The notes under the pieces: generated by a model
What the model was told of the DNA's origin: nothing
Seen by the model: the letters and a program-made list of their open reading frames with translations, nothing else
Databases searched by the model: none
Translations under genes and position numbers: made by a program
Assembly: GCA_026710825.1 (NCBI GenBank)
Contig: JAPOQH010000116.1
Coordinates: 1-64,000 of the forward strand
Direction: 5' to 3'
Origin: Chloroflexota bacterium
Lineage (GTDB): Bacteria; Chloroflexota; Dehalococcoidia; Lucifugimonadales; UBA3495
Length of the DNA stretch: 64,000 nucleotides
In this document: one piece after another, positions 18,260 through 28,417 of the stretch
Numbering within the stretch: the stretch's first letter is position 1
Layout: each line of letters starts with the position of its first letter

Positions 18260-19252
18260 ATGAGCACCAATTCAACAATCAAAGACAACCCCGTGGTTCT
18301 CCAGGTCGAAGGCCTGAAGACCTACTTCGAAACCCGATGGGGCACAGTCAAGGCGGTGGACGGGGTCAGCTTCGACCTGCGAAAAGGCGAAACCCTCGGC
18401 ATAGTGGGTGAATCGGGCTCCGGCAAATCCGTCACCATGCTGTCGGTAATGCGCTTGATCCCCAGTCCTCCCGGTCAAATCGTGGAGGGACGTGTCCTGC
18501 TTGAAGGCCAGGACCTCGTCGATCTATCCGAAAAGGAAATGGGCGCCATCCGCGGAAGCCAGATCGCGTTGATCATCCAGGACCCAATGACCTCGCTGAA
18601 CCCCGTGTTTTCCATCGGCAACCAGGTCGGTGAGGCCATCAAAATTCACCAGGACATCCCCAAGCGCACCGTTCTCCAGCAGGTGCTGGACGTGCTCAGG
18701 AAGGTCAACATCCCGGCCGCCGACACCAGGGTTCGGGACTACCCACACCAGATGAGCGGCGGCATGCGCCAGCGTGTGGTCGGGGCCATCGGCATCTCCT
18801 GCGAGCCCATGGTACTCATCGCCGACGAACCCACCACGTCTTTGGACGTTACCATTCAGGCCCAATACCTGAAATTGTTGAAGGAACTGCAGGAAGCGTC
18901 CGACATCGCCCTTATCTTCATCACCCACGACTTCGGCATCGTTGCCAAGATGTGCGATCGGGTGGCGGTGATGTACGCCGGCAAAATCGTCGAAATGGGC
19001 GACGTTCGCGATATATTCAACAACCCATCCCACCCCTATACCGAGGCTCTGCTCTCCTCGGTGCCGAAGCTCGAAGAGGACGTTGACCGTCTCTACTCCA
19101 TCGAGGGCCAACCACCCACGCTGCACGATCTGCCGCCCGGGTGCCCGTTCGCGCCACGATGCCAGTACGTTCGGGATAAGTGCTCCCAGTCGTATCCTCC
19201 CCAATTCAACCTGACCGACGGCCATTACGCCGCATGCTGGAGGCTGGAATGA
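18260..19252 (+). CDS. ABC importer ATPase, DppD/OppD type
   Basis: A 330-residue nucleotide-binding subunit. Walker [10 protein letters not shown]-loop [12 protein letters not shown], signature MSGGMRQRV, Walker [14 protein letters not shown] and switch H in FITHDFG are all present. The C-terminal oligopeptide-transporter domain holds the Cys motif typical of OppD ([16 protein letters not shown]), which in some members binds an Fe-S cluster. ATG 18260 follows GGCGGAAGC, a modest ribosome site. The stop overlaps the next start by four bases. Confidence 0.96.
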   Translation: MSTNSTIKDNPVVLQVEGLKTYFETRWGTVKAVDGVSFDLRKGETLGIVGESGSGKSVTMLSVMRLIPSPPGQIVEGRVLLEGQDLVDLSEKEMGAIRGSQIALIIQDPMTSLNPVFSIGNQVGEAIKIHQDIPKRTVLQQVLDVLRKVNIPAADTRVRDYPHQMSGGMRQRVVGAIGISCEPMVLIADEPTTSLDVTIQAQYLKLLKELQEASDIALIFITHDFGIVAKMCDRVAVMYAGKIVEMGDVRDIFNNPSHPYTEALLSSVPKLEEDVDRLYSIEGQPPTLHDLPPGCPFAPRCQYVRDKCSQSYPPQFNLTDGHYAACWRLE

Positions 19253-20259
19253 CCACTACCACTATGGATGCCAGGCCAACGGCGGATACTACCAACGAGG
19301 TTCTGCTCGAAGCGGAAGGACTCAAGAAATACTTCCCGGTCACCAAGGGTCTGTTGATTTCCAAAATAACCGGCCACATCAAAGCGGTAGATGGGGTCTC
19401 GTTCCAGATCCGAGCCGGGGAAACCTTGGGCATCGTTGGCGAGTCCGGATGCGGCAAGAGCACTACTGCCAAGATGTTGCTCCAGCTCGAAGAGCCCACC
19501 GAAGGCACCATTCGCTACCAGGGCAAGACGATCCACAATGCGACCTCCGAAGAACGCCGGGCGTATCGCAGTTCCGTCCAGGCGGTCTTCCAGGATCCTT
19601 GGAGCTCATTGAACCCCAGGATGCGCGTTCGCGACCTGATCGCCGAGCCCATGGTGATCAACCTCGATCTCAGCCGACGGGAAATGCAGGACCGCGTCGC
19701 CAAACTGCTCGAGGACGTCGGCCTGAGCAGCTATCACGCCAATCTGTACCCGCATGAGTTCAGCGGTGGCCAGCGTCAACGCCTTGCCATCGCTCGAGCG
19801 CTGTCGGTGGAACCACGCGTCATCGTGCTGGACGAACCCGTCTCAGCCTTGGACGTTTCCATCCGCGCCCAGATCATGAACCTGCTGAAAGACTTGCAGG
19901 AGGAATACAACGTCAGCTACCTCCTGATCGCTCACCACCTCGCCACTGTCCGGTACATGTGCGACTGGGTCGCCGTCATGTATCTGGGTCAGATCGTCGA
20001 GTTCGGCCCCACGCGGGAACTGTTCGAAAACGCGTCCCACCCCTACACCAAGGCCCTCATGAACGCGGCTTTGCCGTCGCACCCCGACATTGAGCAGGAA
20101 GAAATGATTCTGACCGGCGAGGTCCCGTCACCACTCAACCCACCGGAGGGTTGCCGTTTCCATCCTCGTTGCCCCTTCGTCATTGACCAGTGCCCGACCG
20201 CGATACCCCAGGTCACCGAATTGGCCCCCGGCCATATGGTGTCCTGCCACCTGTACTGA
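19249..20259 (+). CDS. ABC importer ATPase, DppF/OppF type
   Basis: A 336-residue second ATPase starting at ATG 19249, inside the ATGA overlap with the preceding gene, so translation is coupled. Walker A GESGCGKS, Q-loop AVFQDPWSSLNP, signature FSGGQRQRLAIARAL, Walker B VIVLDEPVSALDV and switch H in LLIAHHLA are intact. The C-terminal domain carries the OppF Cys motif (EGCRFHPRCPFVIDQC). A stem-loop follows. Since the second SBP/permease operon at 53516 lacks ATPases, this pair could also energise that transporter; that is inference. Confidence 0.96.
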   Translation: MTTTTMDARPTADTTNEVLLEAEGLKKYFPVTKGLLISKITGHIKAVDGVSFQIRAGETLGIVGESGCGKSTTAKMLLQLEEPTEGTIRYQGKTIHNATSEERRAYRSSVQAVFQDPWSSLNPRMRVRDLIAEPMVINLDLSRREMQDRVAKLLEDVGLSSYHANLYPHEFSGGQRQRLAIARALSVEPRVIVLDEPVSALDVSIRAQIMNLLKDLQEEYNVSYLLIAHHLATVRYMCDWVAVMYLGQIVEFGPTRELFENASHPYTKALMNAALPSHPDIEQEEMILTGEVPSPLNPPEGCRFHPRCPFVIDQCPTAIPQVTELAPGHMVSCHLY

Positions 20260-20287
20260 TCACCGTCCCTGCGCTGACTCACGCCAG

Positions 20288-20318
20288 GCGCCCCTGCCTC
20301 CCAATCGGGCAGGGGCGC
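20288..20318 (+). terminator. Stem-loop after the ABC importer operon
   Basis: An 11-bp perfect stem (GCGCCCCTGCC with GGCAGGGGCGC) and a 9-base loop, 28 bases after the dppF-type stop and just before the convergent methyltransferase pseudogene. No T-tract follows on either strand, so it may be an mRNA-stabilising hairpin rather than an intrinsic terminator. Confidence 0.55.
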
Positions 20319-20334
20319 AATCTGTCCCGTCAAA

Positions 20335-21273
20335 CTAGGCTTTCTTTTCCGCCGCGAACAATGCCCACCCAATCTTGCCCTCATTAGCAGAATCGACCCA
20401 GAAGGACAACGACTCCACCGTCCCATCAATGGTCTCCGCTCCAACCCGAGGTAGCAGCGCATCTGGCTGCTCGACCAACCGGTCGCGCACCCACGCGTAA
20501 GAACGTGCCACGTACTGCGACCAGTCCTCCGCTTTGGTTACCCTGAACCCTTGGCCGGCCAACCCTTCGCGGTAGTCATCGAAATCCCACATGTCCGGTG
20601 ACTTCACCCGGTCGTATATTTTCGCTCGATCATCCTGCGGCGTGTCCTTCCGCACCAGGATGTCCGTAAAAATCAGGCTCCCGTGCGGCCTCAAAACCCG
20701 CTGGCACTCCGCCAGTACCGTGTTTTTATCCGCCGCGTGCAGAAACGCTTCCTAGCTCCAGACCACGTCGTATGATCCGTCGGCGCACCCTAGCCCGTGG
20801 AAGTCTCCGTACTCGAAGGTCAACAGGTGGTTCAGGCCGGCCTCTGCTCCCCGGTCCCGCGCCAACTCCAATTCCCGCTCGCTGATGTTGACGCCCGTAA
20901 CGTTGCAGCCAAAGTTTGATGCCAGGTAGCGCGCTGTTGAGCCGTATCCACAGCCGAGGTCCAATACCATCACCCCCGGCCCCAACCGGACGGCGCGTGC
21001 CATGATCTCATTGGTATGTTCCATCGCCTCCGGGTGGGGACAACCCTCGCTGCAGGGAACCCCGAGGTGAAGGTTGTCTCCCCAGATCGTTCGGTAGATC
21101 TCGTCCGCTGGTCCGTCGTAATAGGCTCGGGTCGTGGACACCACCGAGGCCAATGTTCTATCGTCCAAGAGCCGTTTCTCCCATCGCGGTGTTGTCGCCG
21201 GATGGGTGCTACTGCGCCCCGCGTTCGGCATCGGGCCATGTATATTAGTGGTCCATCGGTCACCGAGGTCCAC
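20335..21273 (-). pseudogene. SAM-dependent methyltransferase interrupted by a single in-frame TAG
   Basis: From GTG 21273 the frame encodes a class I methyltransferase with SAM motif VLDLGCGYGS, VTGVNISERELELAR and FEYGDFHGLGC. It reaches DVVWS and then TAG at 20754-20752, and resumes without frame change as EAFLHAADKNTVLAECQRVL, then LIFTDIL, running to 20335. Related glycine/sarcosine or phosphoethanolamine-type methyltransferases read VWSQEAxxHA here, so a single CAG-to-TAG change explains the break. Total length (about 312 codons) suits the family. Either the gene died recently, or the base is an assembly or sequencing error. Its substrate is unknown. Confidence 0.8.
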
Positions 21274-21314
21274 GTAATCACATGTCAGCGTACCCGCAAG
21301 GAGGTGTCACGGCA

Positions 21315-21779
21315 ATGAGTCTGGAAGATATCGAACTCAGGCTCCGCGCCTTGGAAGACGTGGAGGCAATCAAGCGACTCAAGGCCCGCTATTGCGCCTA
21401 CTGCGACGACAACTACGACGCCGAAAACATCGCCGGCCTGTTTGTAGAAGACGCTGTCTGGGACGGCGGCATGCGTGGCAAAGCCGAGGGGCGGGGGGCC
21501 ATCCGCAACTTCTTCGTCAACGCTCCCAACCGGTTGCCCTTCGCTGTCCACATGGTCATGAACCCGATCATCGAAGTGAATGGAGACACCGCCACCGGTA
21601 TCTGGTACCTGTTCCAACCGTGCACTTACGCGGACGGAAACCGCGCGGTTTGGGGTTCGGCGAGATACGACGAGGAATACGTCAGAGTGGATGGCGTTTG
21701 GATGTTCAAGAACTTGAAGCTCACGTCTCACTTCTGGACCCCCTTCGATGAGGGATGGGCCCAGACCCAGTTTGTATAG
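21315..21779 (+). CDS. SnoaL-like (NTF2-fold) protein
   Basis: A 154-residue protein with the SnoaL_4 pattern: an N-terminal helix (LRALEDVEAIKRLKARYCAYCDD region, about 10-35), then FVEDAVWDG, GRGAIRNFF, HMVMNPIIEV and YDEEYVRVDGVWMFKNLKL. The family includes cyclases, dehydratases and ring-hydroxylating dioxygenase small-subunit relatives. ATG 21315 follows AAGGAGGTG, a strong site. It lies 10 bases before an SDR gene, so they form an operon, probably acting on the same small molecule. It is divergent from the broken methyltransferase. Confidence 0.88.
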   Translation: MSLEDIELRLRALEDVEAIKRLKARYCAYCDDNYDAENIAGLFVEDAVWDGGMRGKAEGRGAIRNFFVNAPNRLPFAVHMVMNPIIEVNGDTATGIWYLFQPCTYADGNRAVWGSARYDEEYVRVDGVWMFKNLKLTSHFWTPFDEGWAQTQFV

Positions 21780-21789
21780 GAGTGCCGCC

Positions 21790-22566
21790 ATGGGCCAGAT
21801 GGATGGAATGGTCGCGATCGTCACCGGAGCCAGCCGGGGTCTCGGCCGCGCGGTCGCCGCAGAGTACGCGAAGGAAGGTGCCAGCTTAGTCATCTGCGCG
21901 CGCGCCCAGTCCCCAACCGGCCTGGACGGCACGCTGACGGAGACCGCTGAACACATCCGGGCCGCCGGCGGCGATGTCTTGGCTGTCGACTGCGACGTCA
22001 CCGACGAATCCCAGGTCAACGAAATGGTCCGCCAGGCCACCGAGCGCTACGGCAGGATCGACGTGCTCTTCAACAATGCCGGCTCCATGGTGCTGGGCGA
22101 ATCCATCCTGGAGATAGACGCCGCCCGGTGGGAGCAACTCATGCGCGTCAACGTGAACGGCCCATATTTTTGCAGCCGTGCCGTCCTGCCCACCATGATG
22201 GCGCAGCGCCGTGGCAGCATCGTCAATATCGGCTCCAGGATGGCAACCGACCCCAATCAGGGTGGGGGAGTCCTCTACAGCGCCAGCAAGGCGGCAGTCC
22301 ACATGTTCAGCTACTGCCTTGCCGACGAGGTGCGCGACTACAACATCGCCGTCAACATCCTCAGCCCCGGCGGTTTGCGCAGCGAAGGTTCGGCGGCAAT
22401 CCCCTGGACGCAGCGCGACTGGCACGAGCGCGTGGAACCCAGCGCCATCGGGCCGCTCGCGGTCTTCCTCGCCTTGCAGGACGCCAGCACGTTCACCGGT
22501 CAATTGGCGTCGCGTTTCGACTACGGCACGACTTGGGGCCCGGGCCTCCAGCAATCCACAACCTGA
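21790..22566 (+). CDS. Short-chain dehydrogenase/reductase
   Basis: A 258-residue classical SDR with the NAD(P)-binding TGASRGLG (about residues 13-20), NNAG, catalytic Ser in VNIGSRM and YSASK. The acidic/basic residue after beta-2 is CARAQ, hinting at NADP preference. ATG 21790 follows AGGAG, 10 bases after the SnoaL-like gene. The C-terminal end is slightly unusual (FDYGTTWGPGLQ in place of the common VDGG). The substrate is unknown; context suggests a hydroxylated or aromatic intermediate. Confidence 0.9.
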   Translation: MGQMDGMVAIVTGASRGLGRAVAAEYAKEGASLVICARAQSPTGLDGTLTETAEHIRAAGGDVLAVDCDVTDESQVNEMVRQATERYGRIDVLFNNAGSMVLGESILEIDAARWEQLMRVNVNGPYFCSRAVLPTMMAQRRGSIVNIGSRMATDPNQGGGVLYSASKAAVHMFSYCLADEVRDYNIAVNILSPGGLRSEGSAAIPWTQRDWHERVEPSAIGPLAVFLALQDASTFTGQLASRFDYGTTWGPGLQQSTT

Positions 22567-22710
22567 CCCCAACGCCCCGACCACCCCTTCGCCCGCTTGA
22601 ATTCAACATGGCTGGAGCCCATACTGGCGGCGCAAGACGCTCAGTATGCAGCACGACAATAACCGTCCGTGCTCCTGCCTCAATCCGCCTTCACGTCAGG
22701 AGGTAGGCAC

Positions 22711-23691
22711 ATGACAACCTTGGTAACCGGTGGCGTTGGTTTTGTCGGCGCCAACATCGTCAAAGACCTTGCGGTGCGCGGACACGACGTGGTCAGCTTG
22801 GACGTGCTGCCTGCCGATGATCTTGTGTCGAACTTCCTCGGGCCGCTGGCCGAACGCGTTCAATTTATTCACGGCAGCATCCTCGACGTGTCTGCCCTGG
22901 ACGCCATTCGATCTCAGCACTCCATCGACAAAGTCGTGCACGCCGCAGTTTTCACCGTGAACCGCACGGACTTGGAAACCGACCGCAGCAAGGACATCCT
23001 GGACATCAACCTCCAGGGCACCGGCAACCTGTTGGAATTCGCGCGGTTGGCCGACGTGCGGCGATTCGTGTACATCAGCTCCGGCGCCGCCTACGGCCTC
23101 ACCCGCGACCCGGACCAAACCTACAATGAGGACGACCCGCCCCAGCCCGGCAATCTGTACGGCATCACCAAGTTCGCCAGCGAGTTGCTCGCCCGTCGCT
23201 ACGGCGAGTTGCACGCATTTGAAACGGTGAGCTTGCGCCTGAGCACTCCCTACGGGCCTATGGAGCGCGTAACCGGTCATCGCGGCAATATGTCCACACC
23301 CTACCAGTGGACGGGCCAATTGCTCCGTGGAGAACCCATCGAAGCCAACCTCTCTGATCACGGCCGCGATTACACCTACGTTTTGGACACCGCGGATGCC
23401 GTATCCACTGTACTTGACGCCGATCACCTGGCTCACGACTTGTACAACGTGACCAATGCGATGCCGGTAACGGAAGGGCAGATCCAACAGGCTTTGGTGG
23501 AACTGTTCCCCGAAACCCAACTCGTACCGTCAACCGCGCCCGACCCTGGTGCAAGTTCCCTCGGCCCAACCCGAGGCCCGTTGTCCGGGTACCGTCTGTG
23601 GCACGACCTGGGTTGGACTCCCAAGTTTGACCTGCCGTCAGGCTTGGCTGATTATGTTCAATGGCGCAGGGATTCCGGATTTTTGGATTAG
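22711..23691 (+). CDS. NAD-dependent epimerase/dehydratase family protein
   Basis: A 326-residue extended SDR. The start at ATG 22711 has AGGAGG nine bases upstream. It shows the Rossmann motif TGGVGFVG, VDLxVLP-like beta-2, the conserved SSGAAYG and the catalytic YGITK. The sugar-nucleotide epimerase fold continues to DLGWTPKFDL near the C-terminus, like UDP-glucose 4-epimerase relatives. Many such enzymes in catabolic clusters act on non-nucleotide substrates, so the substrate is open. Confidence 0.88.
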   Translation: MTTLVTGGVGFVGANIVKDLAVRGHDVVSLDVLPADDLVSNFLGPLAERVQFIHGSILDVSALDAIRSQHSIDKVVHAAVFTVNRTDLETDRSKDILDINLQGTGNLLEFARLADVRRFVYISSGAAYGLTRDPDQTYNEDDPPQPGNLYGITKFASELLARRYGELHAFETVSLRLSTPYGPMERVTGHRGNMSTPYQWTGQLLRGEPIEANLSDHGRDYTYVLDTADAVSTVLDADHLAHDLYNVTNAMPVTEGQIQQALVELFPETQLVPSTAPDPGASSLGPTRGPLSGYRLWHDLGWTPKFDLPSGLADYVQWRRDSGFLD

Positions 23692-23758
23692 AGTCCGAAT
23701 CGGAACCGTTCCGTGGTTCCTGTTTTCATAGCGATCTTTGTGCTGGGAGGATCTGCCC

Positions 23759-25243
23759 GTGTTGAAATCGAGGACCGGCTTGGGTGCCATGACCGGCGAA
23801 CGGTACGTTTCCAGCTTGCGCGACGGGCGTGAGGTCTGGTTGGATGGCGCCAAAGTCCCGGATGTTCCCGGGCATCCTGCCATGTCCGGCATGGTCAACG
23901 AACTGGCCCGCATTTACGACCTGCAACACACCGAGCAGTACCGTGACGAAATGACTTTCGTCTCATCGGAGACCGGCAACCGCTGCAGCCTGTCCTGGCT
24001 CTTGCCCCGCAGTAACGACGATCTCCGACGCCAACGCCGCAACAGCGAAATCTGGAACGCCGAGTCGTGGGGCCAACTCGGCCGCAGCCCCGATATCCTG
24101 GCTCCCCATATCATCAGTCTCATCGCCATCAGCGACGCCCTTGGTCAGGTGAAACATCCCAGGTGCGATTTCGCCGAAAACATCATCAACTACCATCGCT
24201 ATTGCATGGAAAACGACCTGTTCCTGACCCACGCCCTCGGGGACCCGCAGGTTGACCGCAGTGAACAGCCACAGAACGAAATCCGCGCCGACGGCGAAAC
24301 CGAAGTCGCGTTGCACGTGGCCGAAGAAACCGCCGACGGCGTGATCGTCCACGGCGCCAAGCAACTCGCCACGGCCGCGCCAATCAGCAACGAGACCTAC
24401 GTATCCCTGTCCGCCACCTTCATGCGCCGCTCCGACCCACGTTTCATCCTGGCTTTCGCGATACCCACCGACGCCCCAGGCATGAAAATTCTTTGTCGCG
24501 AACCCGTCTCGCAATGGGAGGGATCATTCGGTCATCCGCTCGCTGCCGCCTACGACGAGCAGGACGCCATGTTGTTCTTCGACCACGTCCTGGTTCCGTG
24601 GGACCGGATCTTCATGCTCTACGACTCCGGCCCCCTGTTGCAGCGGCTGGGCTCTCAGTCAAACTTCCGAGGATGGGGCAACCTGTGCCGGATCCACCAG
24701 CGCATGAAGGTGATGACCGCGGTGGCAACTCTCATCGCCGAATCTATCGGCGTCATCGAATACCGCGAAGTCGCCGCCAAGCTGGGCGAAATGGCAATGC
24801 ACACCGAGATGTGGCGGCACGCTATGGACGGCGTCGAACACAATGCCTACCCGGCCGACAACGGCCTCATGTCATTGGGCTCCACCTCCGGCATGAACAT
24901 CTACTTCGCCCAGACGTCGGCCCGCATGGTCGAACTGCTCCGCGAAATCTCCGGTTCCGGCATGATCATGCAGCCCAGTGAGGCGGATTTGGCCAACCCC
25001 GAATTCCGACCCTACCTCGACAGATACATGCCCGGCCGAGGCGTCGGCGTGGAGTACAAGTCCCGCCTGTTCCGTTTGGCCCACGACCTCGCTGTTTCGT
25101 CTTTCGGGATGCGACAGGAAATCTACGAGTACTGGCACGGCGGCGATCCCAACCGCAACCGCATCAACCTCCTGCGCAATTTCGACCAGTCCGACATCAC
25201 GGATCGCATCAAGTCCCTCATCTCAGAGCCATTGAGATCGTAA
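23759..25243 (+). CDS. HpaB-family flavin monooxygenase (4-hydroxyphenylacetate 3-monooxygenase-like)
   Basis: A 494-residue oxygenase of the acyl-CoA-dehydrogenase-like HpaB family, which uses reduced FAD to ortho-hydroxylate phenols; some members instead are 4-hydroxybutyryl-CoA dehydratase-like. GTG 23759 is preceded by GGGAGG. The N-terminal HpaB motif is clear (MTGERYVSSLRDGREVWLDG, about residues 10-29). The central part has ENDLFLTHALGDPQVDRS and AKQLATAAPISNE, and the C-terminal domain carries the family pattern to RNRINLLRNFD. No flavin reductase partner (HpaC) is encoded nearby. It is probably part of an aromatic degradation route with the LigB-type dioxygenase at 26029. Confidence 0.9.
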   Translation: MLKSRTGLGAMTGERYVSSLRDGREVWLDGAKVPDVPGHPAMSGMVNELARIYDLQHTEQYRDEMTFVSSETGNRCSLSWLLPRSNDDLRRQRRNSEIWNAESWGQLGRSPDILAPHIISLIAISDALGQVKHPRCDFAENIINYHRYCMENDLFLTHALGDPQVDRSEQPQNEIRADGETEVALHVAEETADGVIVHGAKQLATAAPISNETYVSLSATFMRRSDPRFILAFAIPTDAPGMKILCREPVSQWEGSFGHPLAAAYDEQDAMLFFDHVLVPWDRIFMLYDSGPLLQRLGSQSNFRGWGNLCRIHQRMKVMTAVATLIAESIGVIEYREVAAKLGEMAMHTEMWRHAMDGVEHNAYPADNGLMSLGSTSGMNIYFAQTSARMVELLREISGSGMIMQPSEADLANPEFRPYLDRYMPGRGVGVEYKSRLFRLAHDLAVSSFGMRQEIYEYWHGGDPNRNRINLLRNFDQSDITDRIKSLISEPLRS

Positions 25244-25541
25244 TTTCCGGGCCTCGAACTGTCTACCGTGGTTTGTTGGCGATCGTCTCGTCGCGGCAGT
25301 TTGTCGTGAAAGGTCTGGAACATGTTGGTGTGCCGAAACACATACGTCTTGATCGTGGTTTCCTGGGAAACAAGTCAACCAGTGTTAGTATTATTGTAGG
25401 TGGCTCGCGTGCGGCCACTTTGATCAACACACCCCCTTATACTCAAGACGATACCAATTTGACCGCGAAGTCCATCCGTTGGCTTCCGGCTCACGTATTT
25501 TAATTACGGCCGATAAATCGTACCCATGTGGAGACACGGAA
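25244..25541. other. Intergenic stretch before the STAS gene
   Basis: Locally AT-richer non-coding sequence with no reading frame of note. It probably carries the promoter of the STAS gene; no convincing -35/-10 pair was found. Confidence 0.4.
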
Positions 25542-25880
25542 ATGGCACTCCAACACAGTCGTGAAGATGGAGTCTTGGACATACAAATGGAGGGGCGAAT
25601 AGACAGTCTCGGCACCACGGATTTTTCCGGCGAATTGGATGCCATCATAACTCCCGATGACCGAGCGGTTATCCTAAACATGCGCCGGCTCGAATACATC
25701 AACAGCGCCGGTATGCGCACTCTCCTGGAAGTGGTCCGAAAGCTCCGGAGGCAGGACGCCAAGTTCGCGATCTATTCACCCATCGGTCCGGTCAAGGAAG
25801 TCTTCCAACTCAGCGGGTTCAACCGCGTCATGGAAATCCATGACTCCAGGGATGCAGCGATCGCCGCGGTCACTGGCTAG
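25542..25880 (+). CDS. STAS-domain anti-sigma-factor antagonist-like protein
   Basis: A 112-residue single STAS domain like SpoIIAA/RsbV. The start at ATG 25542 is behind GGAGACACGGAA. It shows LDIQMEGRIDS, AVILNMRRLEYINSAGMRTLL and the conserved SAGMR loop whose serine is phosphorylated in this family. No anti-sigma kinase or PP2C phosphatase is nearby, so partners must be elsewhere. It is probably a partner-switching regulator, and is flanked by unrelated catabolic genes. Confidence 0.88.
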   Translation: MALQHSREDGVLDIQMEGRIDSLGTTDFSGELDAIITPDDRAVILNMRRLEYINSAGMRTLLEVVRKLRRQDAKFAIYSPIGPVKEVFQLSGFNRVMEIHDSRDAAIAAVTG

Positions 25881-26028
25881 CAAACATTCACCTACGCCGC
25901 CTCGCCCTCGCAGTCCCGATACCCGAACGCTGTAGGCAAGACCAGCCCTTCGATTGCACTGCGAAAGGGCGGGACCCTCAACCGTACTCGCTGAGGATGC
26001 CGCCCCTTGAAATGCTTTGCCGCTGTCC

Positions 26029-27024
26029 CTAACCCCAGGTGGCAAATCCCATGGCGCACCCGGTCCCGGCCGGTGAACGATAGCAAGGCACGTAGTCGAC
26101 CACGTCCATGTCGAGGTGCTCAGTGGCTCCGGTCACCACGATCCAGTTGCGGATTTCCGAGCTGCCGGAGTTGATTTTATGGCGGGGCAGAGCCATCAAT
26201 TGATCGACGCTCTTGGCCTGCATCCCCGCCAACGCCTGTTGGTCCAGTTCCTCGTCCACCACGAAGTGGCTCAGCCCGCCGGACGCCAGTATGCCTACGC
26301 GAATGTCCTTGTCCCAGGACTCAATGGCCCCACGGAGCGCCTGCCCCAGGTTGTAGCAGCGCTTGGGCGTCGGCTGGTTGGGCGGGTAGTAGGTGTTGAG
26401 CATCACCGGCACGGTGGGGATGATACCGTCGATCATCAGGCGGTTGTACACGTAGCCGAAGGCATGGCCGATACCGCCCTGTTCGCCCCGGCCCCGAGTC
26501 GGATCCAGGAACTTGGAACTGCCCACGTCGAACTCGGCGTCCATCAGGCTGTTGATGATGTGCAGGCCCAGCACTGAATCGGTCGGCACCTGCTGATCCT
26601 CGGTGTTGTACCCAATCAGAGGCTGGCCGCCGGTCGAAGGCCCTGCCTCATGGCCGGACACCTTGACCTCGTCGCCCCAGTACACGCAGAAGGCTGGCAT
26701 GTTGTCGTCCAGCAGGTACTCATGCTGGTCGTCTCCGACCATGACCAAAACGTCCAGGTTGGCGTCGTAGAGTTTTTTCGACAGATGGGCGATGGCCTTC
26801 TGGTTTTGCTGGTGGCGCTGCTCGAACTTCTCCGGCGTGATCTCCTTCGCGATCTTGTCGCCGTCGATCCGAGCCAGCAGGTCTTCGAAGTTGGACGTGA
26901 TGCCATCGGTGCCGATGAGCTCAAGGTGTCCCTTGTCGCGCTCGCCGCGGCCGGCCCAACCCTTCGCCGGTGTGCTGAGTTGCGGGCTGTGGGAAGACGC
27001 CAGTCCCAGTACTATTTCTGCCAT
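26029..27024 (-). CDS. Class III extradiol dioxygenase, LigB family
   Basis: A 331-residue protein beginning MAEIVLGLASSHSPQLS with metal-ligand His at position 12. It also has VMVGDDQHEY, IPTVPVMLNTYYPP and ILASGGLSHFVVDEEL, where the conserved His of the LigB active site lies. The family opens catecholic rings (protocatechuate, gallate, homoprotocatechuate) with non-haem Fe(II). ATG 27024 has GGAG nearby. It lies alone between the STAS gene and a minus-strand amidohydrolase. With the HpaB-like hydroxylase and ACMSD-like amidohydrolases it fits a meta-cleavage pathway for aromatic acids. Confidence 0.9.
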   Translation of the reverse strand: MAEIVLGLASSHSPQLSTPAKGWAGRGERDKGHLELIGTDGITSNFEDLLARIDGDKIAKEITPEKFEQRHQQNQKAIAHLSKKLYDANLDVLVMVGDDQHEYLLDDNMPAFCVYWGDEVKVSGHEAGPSTGGQPLIGYNTEDQQVPTDSVLGLHIINSLMDAEFDVGSSKFLDPTRGRGEQGGIGHAFGYVYNRLMIDGIIPTVPVMLNTYYPPNQPTPKRCYNLGQALRGAIESWDKDIRVGILASGGLSHFVVDEELDQQALAGMQAKSVDQLMALPRHKINSGSSEIRNWIVVTGATEHLDMDVVDYVPCYRSPAGTGCAMGFATWG

Positions 27025-27159
27025 TGTCCGGCTCCTTAACTTGGGTAGTTGATTTCGGTGTTCGGACGGTTCAACGCGCCGTGCGCGTGGTGCATGGCGC
27101 GCATTTTATCGCATCACGCCGCGAGTTTGAAAACGGTACTGCCGCGCTGCTATCCCGTA

Positions 27160-28179
27160 TCAGTAGTTGATGCCGTACACCCTCATCGCCGTGTCATGGA
27201 ATAGAGCAGCGCGTTCGCTGGCCGTGTAACCGGACGACAGTCGCTTGAACGCGTTGAACAGCACGTGGTAGGAGTAGGACGGTTTGTCCACCGGAAAATT
27301 GCTCTCAAACATGCACCGTTCCGGCCCGAACTGCTCGATGCAGTAGTTCATCAACGGCCCCAGCGTTTCCGCCAACTCCTCGGAGCCTATCGGCGTTTCG
27401 CGCCCGTCCCAGCCGTAGCCATACCGCACTTGTCCCACACCGCCCAGCTTGATCACCACGTTGGGACACTGTGCAACCTCAGCGACTCCAGCCCTCCACG
27501 CCGGCAGGACCTCGTCGTCCCGGTTGGCGTACGGGCCCACCCGAACCAGCCCTCCGATATGGTTCAGCACGATGGTCAAATCGGGAACCGCTCGCGCAAA
27601 CTCCGCCAGCTCAGGCAACTGCGGGTGATACAGCGAGTTTTCCAGCACCAGCCCCATCTCGGCCATCACCCGGGCGCCGGCCCGGTATCCGTCGGTGGAT
27701 AGTGCCCCTCGAATATCCCGCTGCGCCAACTCAGGGCTGGCATCCCACCCCGTGGAGTGGCGTACGCCTCTGAATCGCGGGCTGGCGTCGCGCATGGCCT
27801 CCAGCACCGGCCTCACTCTCTCTCCCAGTTTCAAGTCGGCATGTCCCATGATGGCCGCGGCAGCTTTCGTTGGGCCGTGGCTGCCGGTCGCGCTCTCCGC
27901 GGCGATCGTCTCGATGTATTCCACCTCGCCTACCGGCCTCATCTCTTCGGGCCCATCCTGGCGGTATTCGCACCGGACCTCAATGAACACGGTGGAGCGC
28001 ACGTTATGCCCGCTGCCCACATCGTCGGTCAACTCCGGCAGCAGGTAGCGCTGGTAGGCCGGAGGCTCCGGTCGCGACACCCAGAAGTGATGGTGTGTAT
28101 CGCAAATCGGTAGATCCGGTTCCAGCGTTTCCTCCGTCGTTAGCGCCAGCCAGTTCTCGCCTTTGATGACCATGTCCAT
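27160..28179 (-). CDS. Metal-dependent amidohydrolase (PF04909-type TIM barrel)
   Basis: A 339-residue protein. ATG 28179 is chosen because GGAGG lies six bases upstream, while the longer frame lacks a ribosome site. It has the N-terminal metal motif [26 protein letters not shown] and the terminal ESNFPVDK with the conserved Asp. It resembles 2-pyrone-4,6-dicarboxylate or lactone hydrolase-like amidohydrolases. It is the third amidohydrolase in a 4-kb stretch, facing away from the deacetylase-like gene. Function is assigned at family level only. Confidence 0.9.
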   Translation of the reverse strand: MDMVIKGENWLALTTEETLEPDLPICDTHHHFWVSRPEPPAYQRYLLPELTDDVGSGHNVRSTVFIEVRCEYRQDGPEEMRPVGEVEYIETIAAESATGSHGPTKAAAAIMGHADLKLGERVRPVLEAMRDASPRFRGVRHSTGWDASPELAQRDIRGALSTDGYRAGARVMAEMGLVLENSLYHPQLPELAEFARAVPDLTIVLNHIGGLVRVGPYANRDDEVLPAWRAGVAEVAQCPNVVIKLGGVGQVRYGYGWDGRETPIGSEELAETLGPLMNYCIEQFGPERCMFESNFPVDKPSYSYHVLFNAFKRLSSGYTASERAALFHDTAMRVYGINY

Positions 28180-28417
28180 CGCCTCCACAGCGTCGCTTCG
28201 CCAGATACTAACACGGTGGCCAAAAATTGATGCGGACCCAAAATGCTCCTGCCAATCTCGCATGTCGCCGCCGCTCCACGCGCAGACGACGCAAAAGCCG
28301 CTTTATGTCCCGTCGGAAAGGCAACCGCGTCTCAGTTTGCGGTACTATAGGGCCGCCGAGTTTCACCACCGTCATCAACTGAGACCGGCGTTCGACATTA
28401 GGCGAGGAGACGAAATC

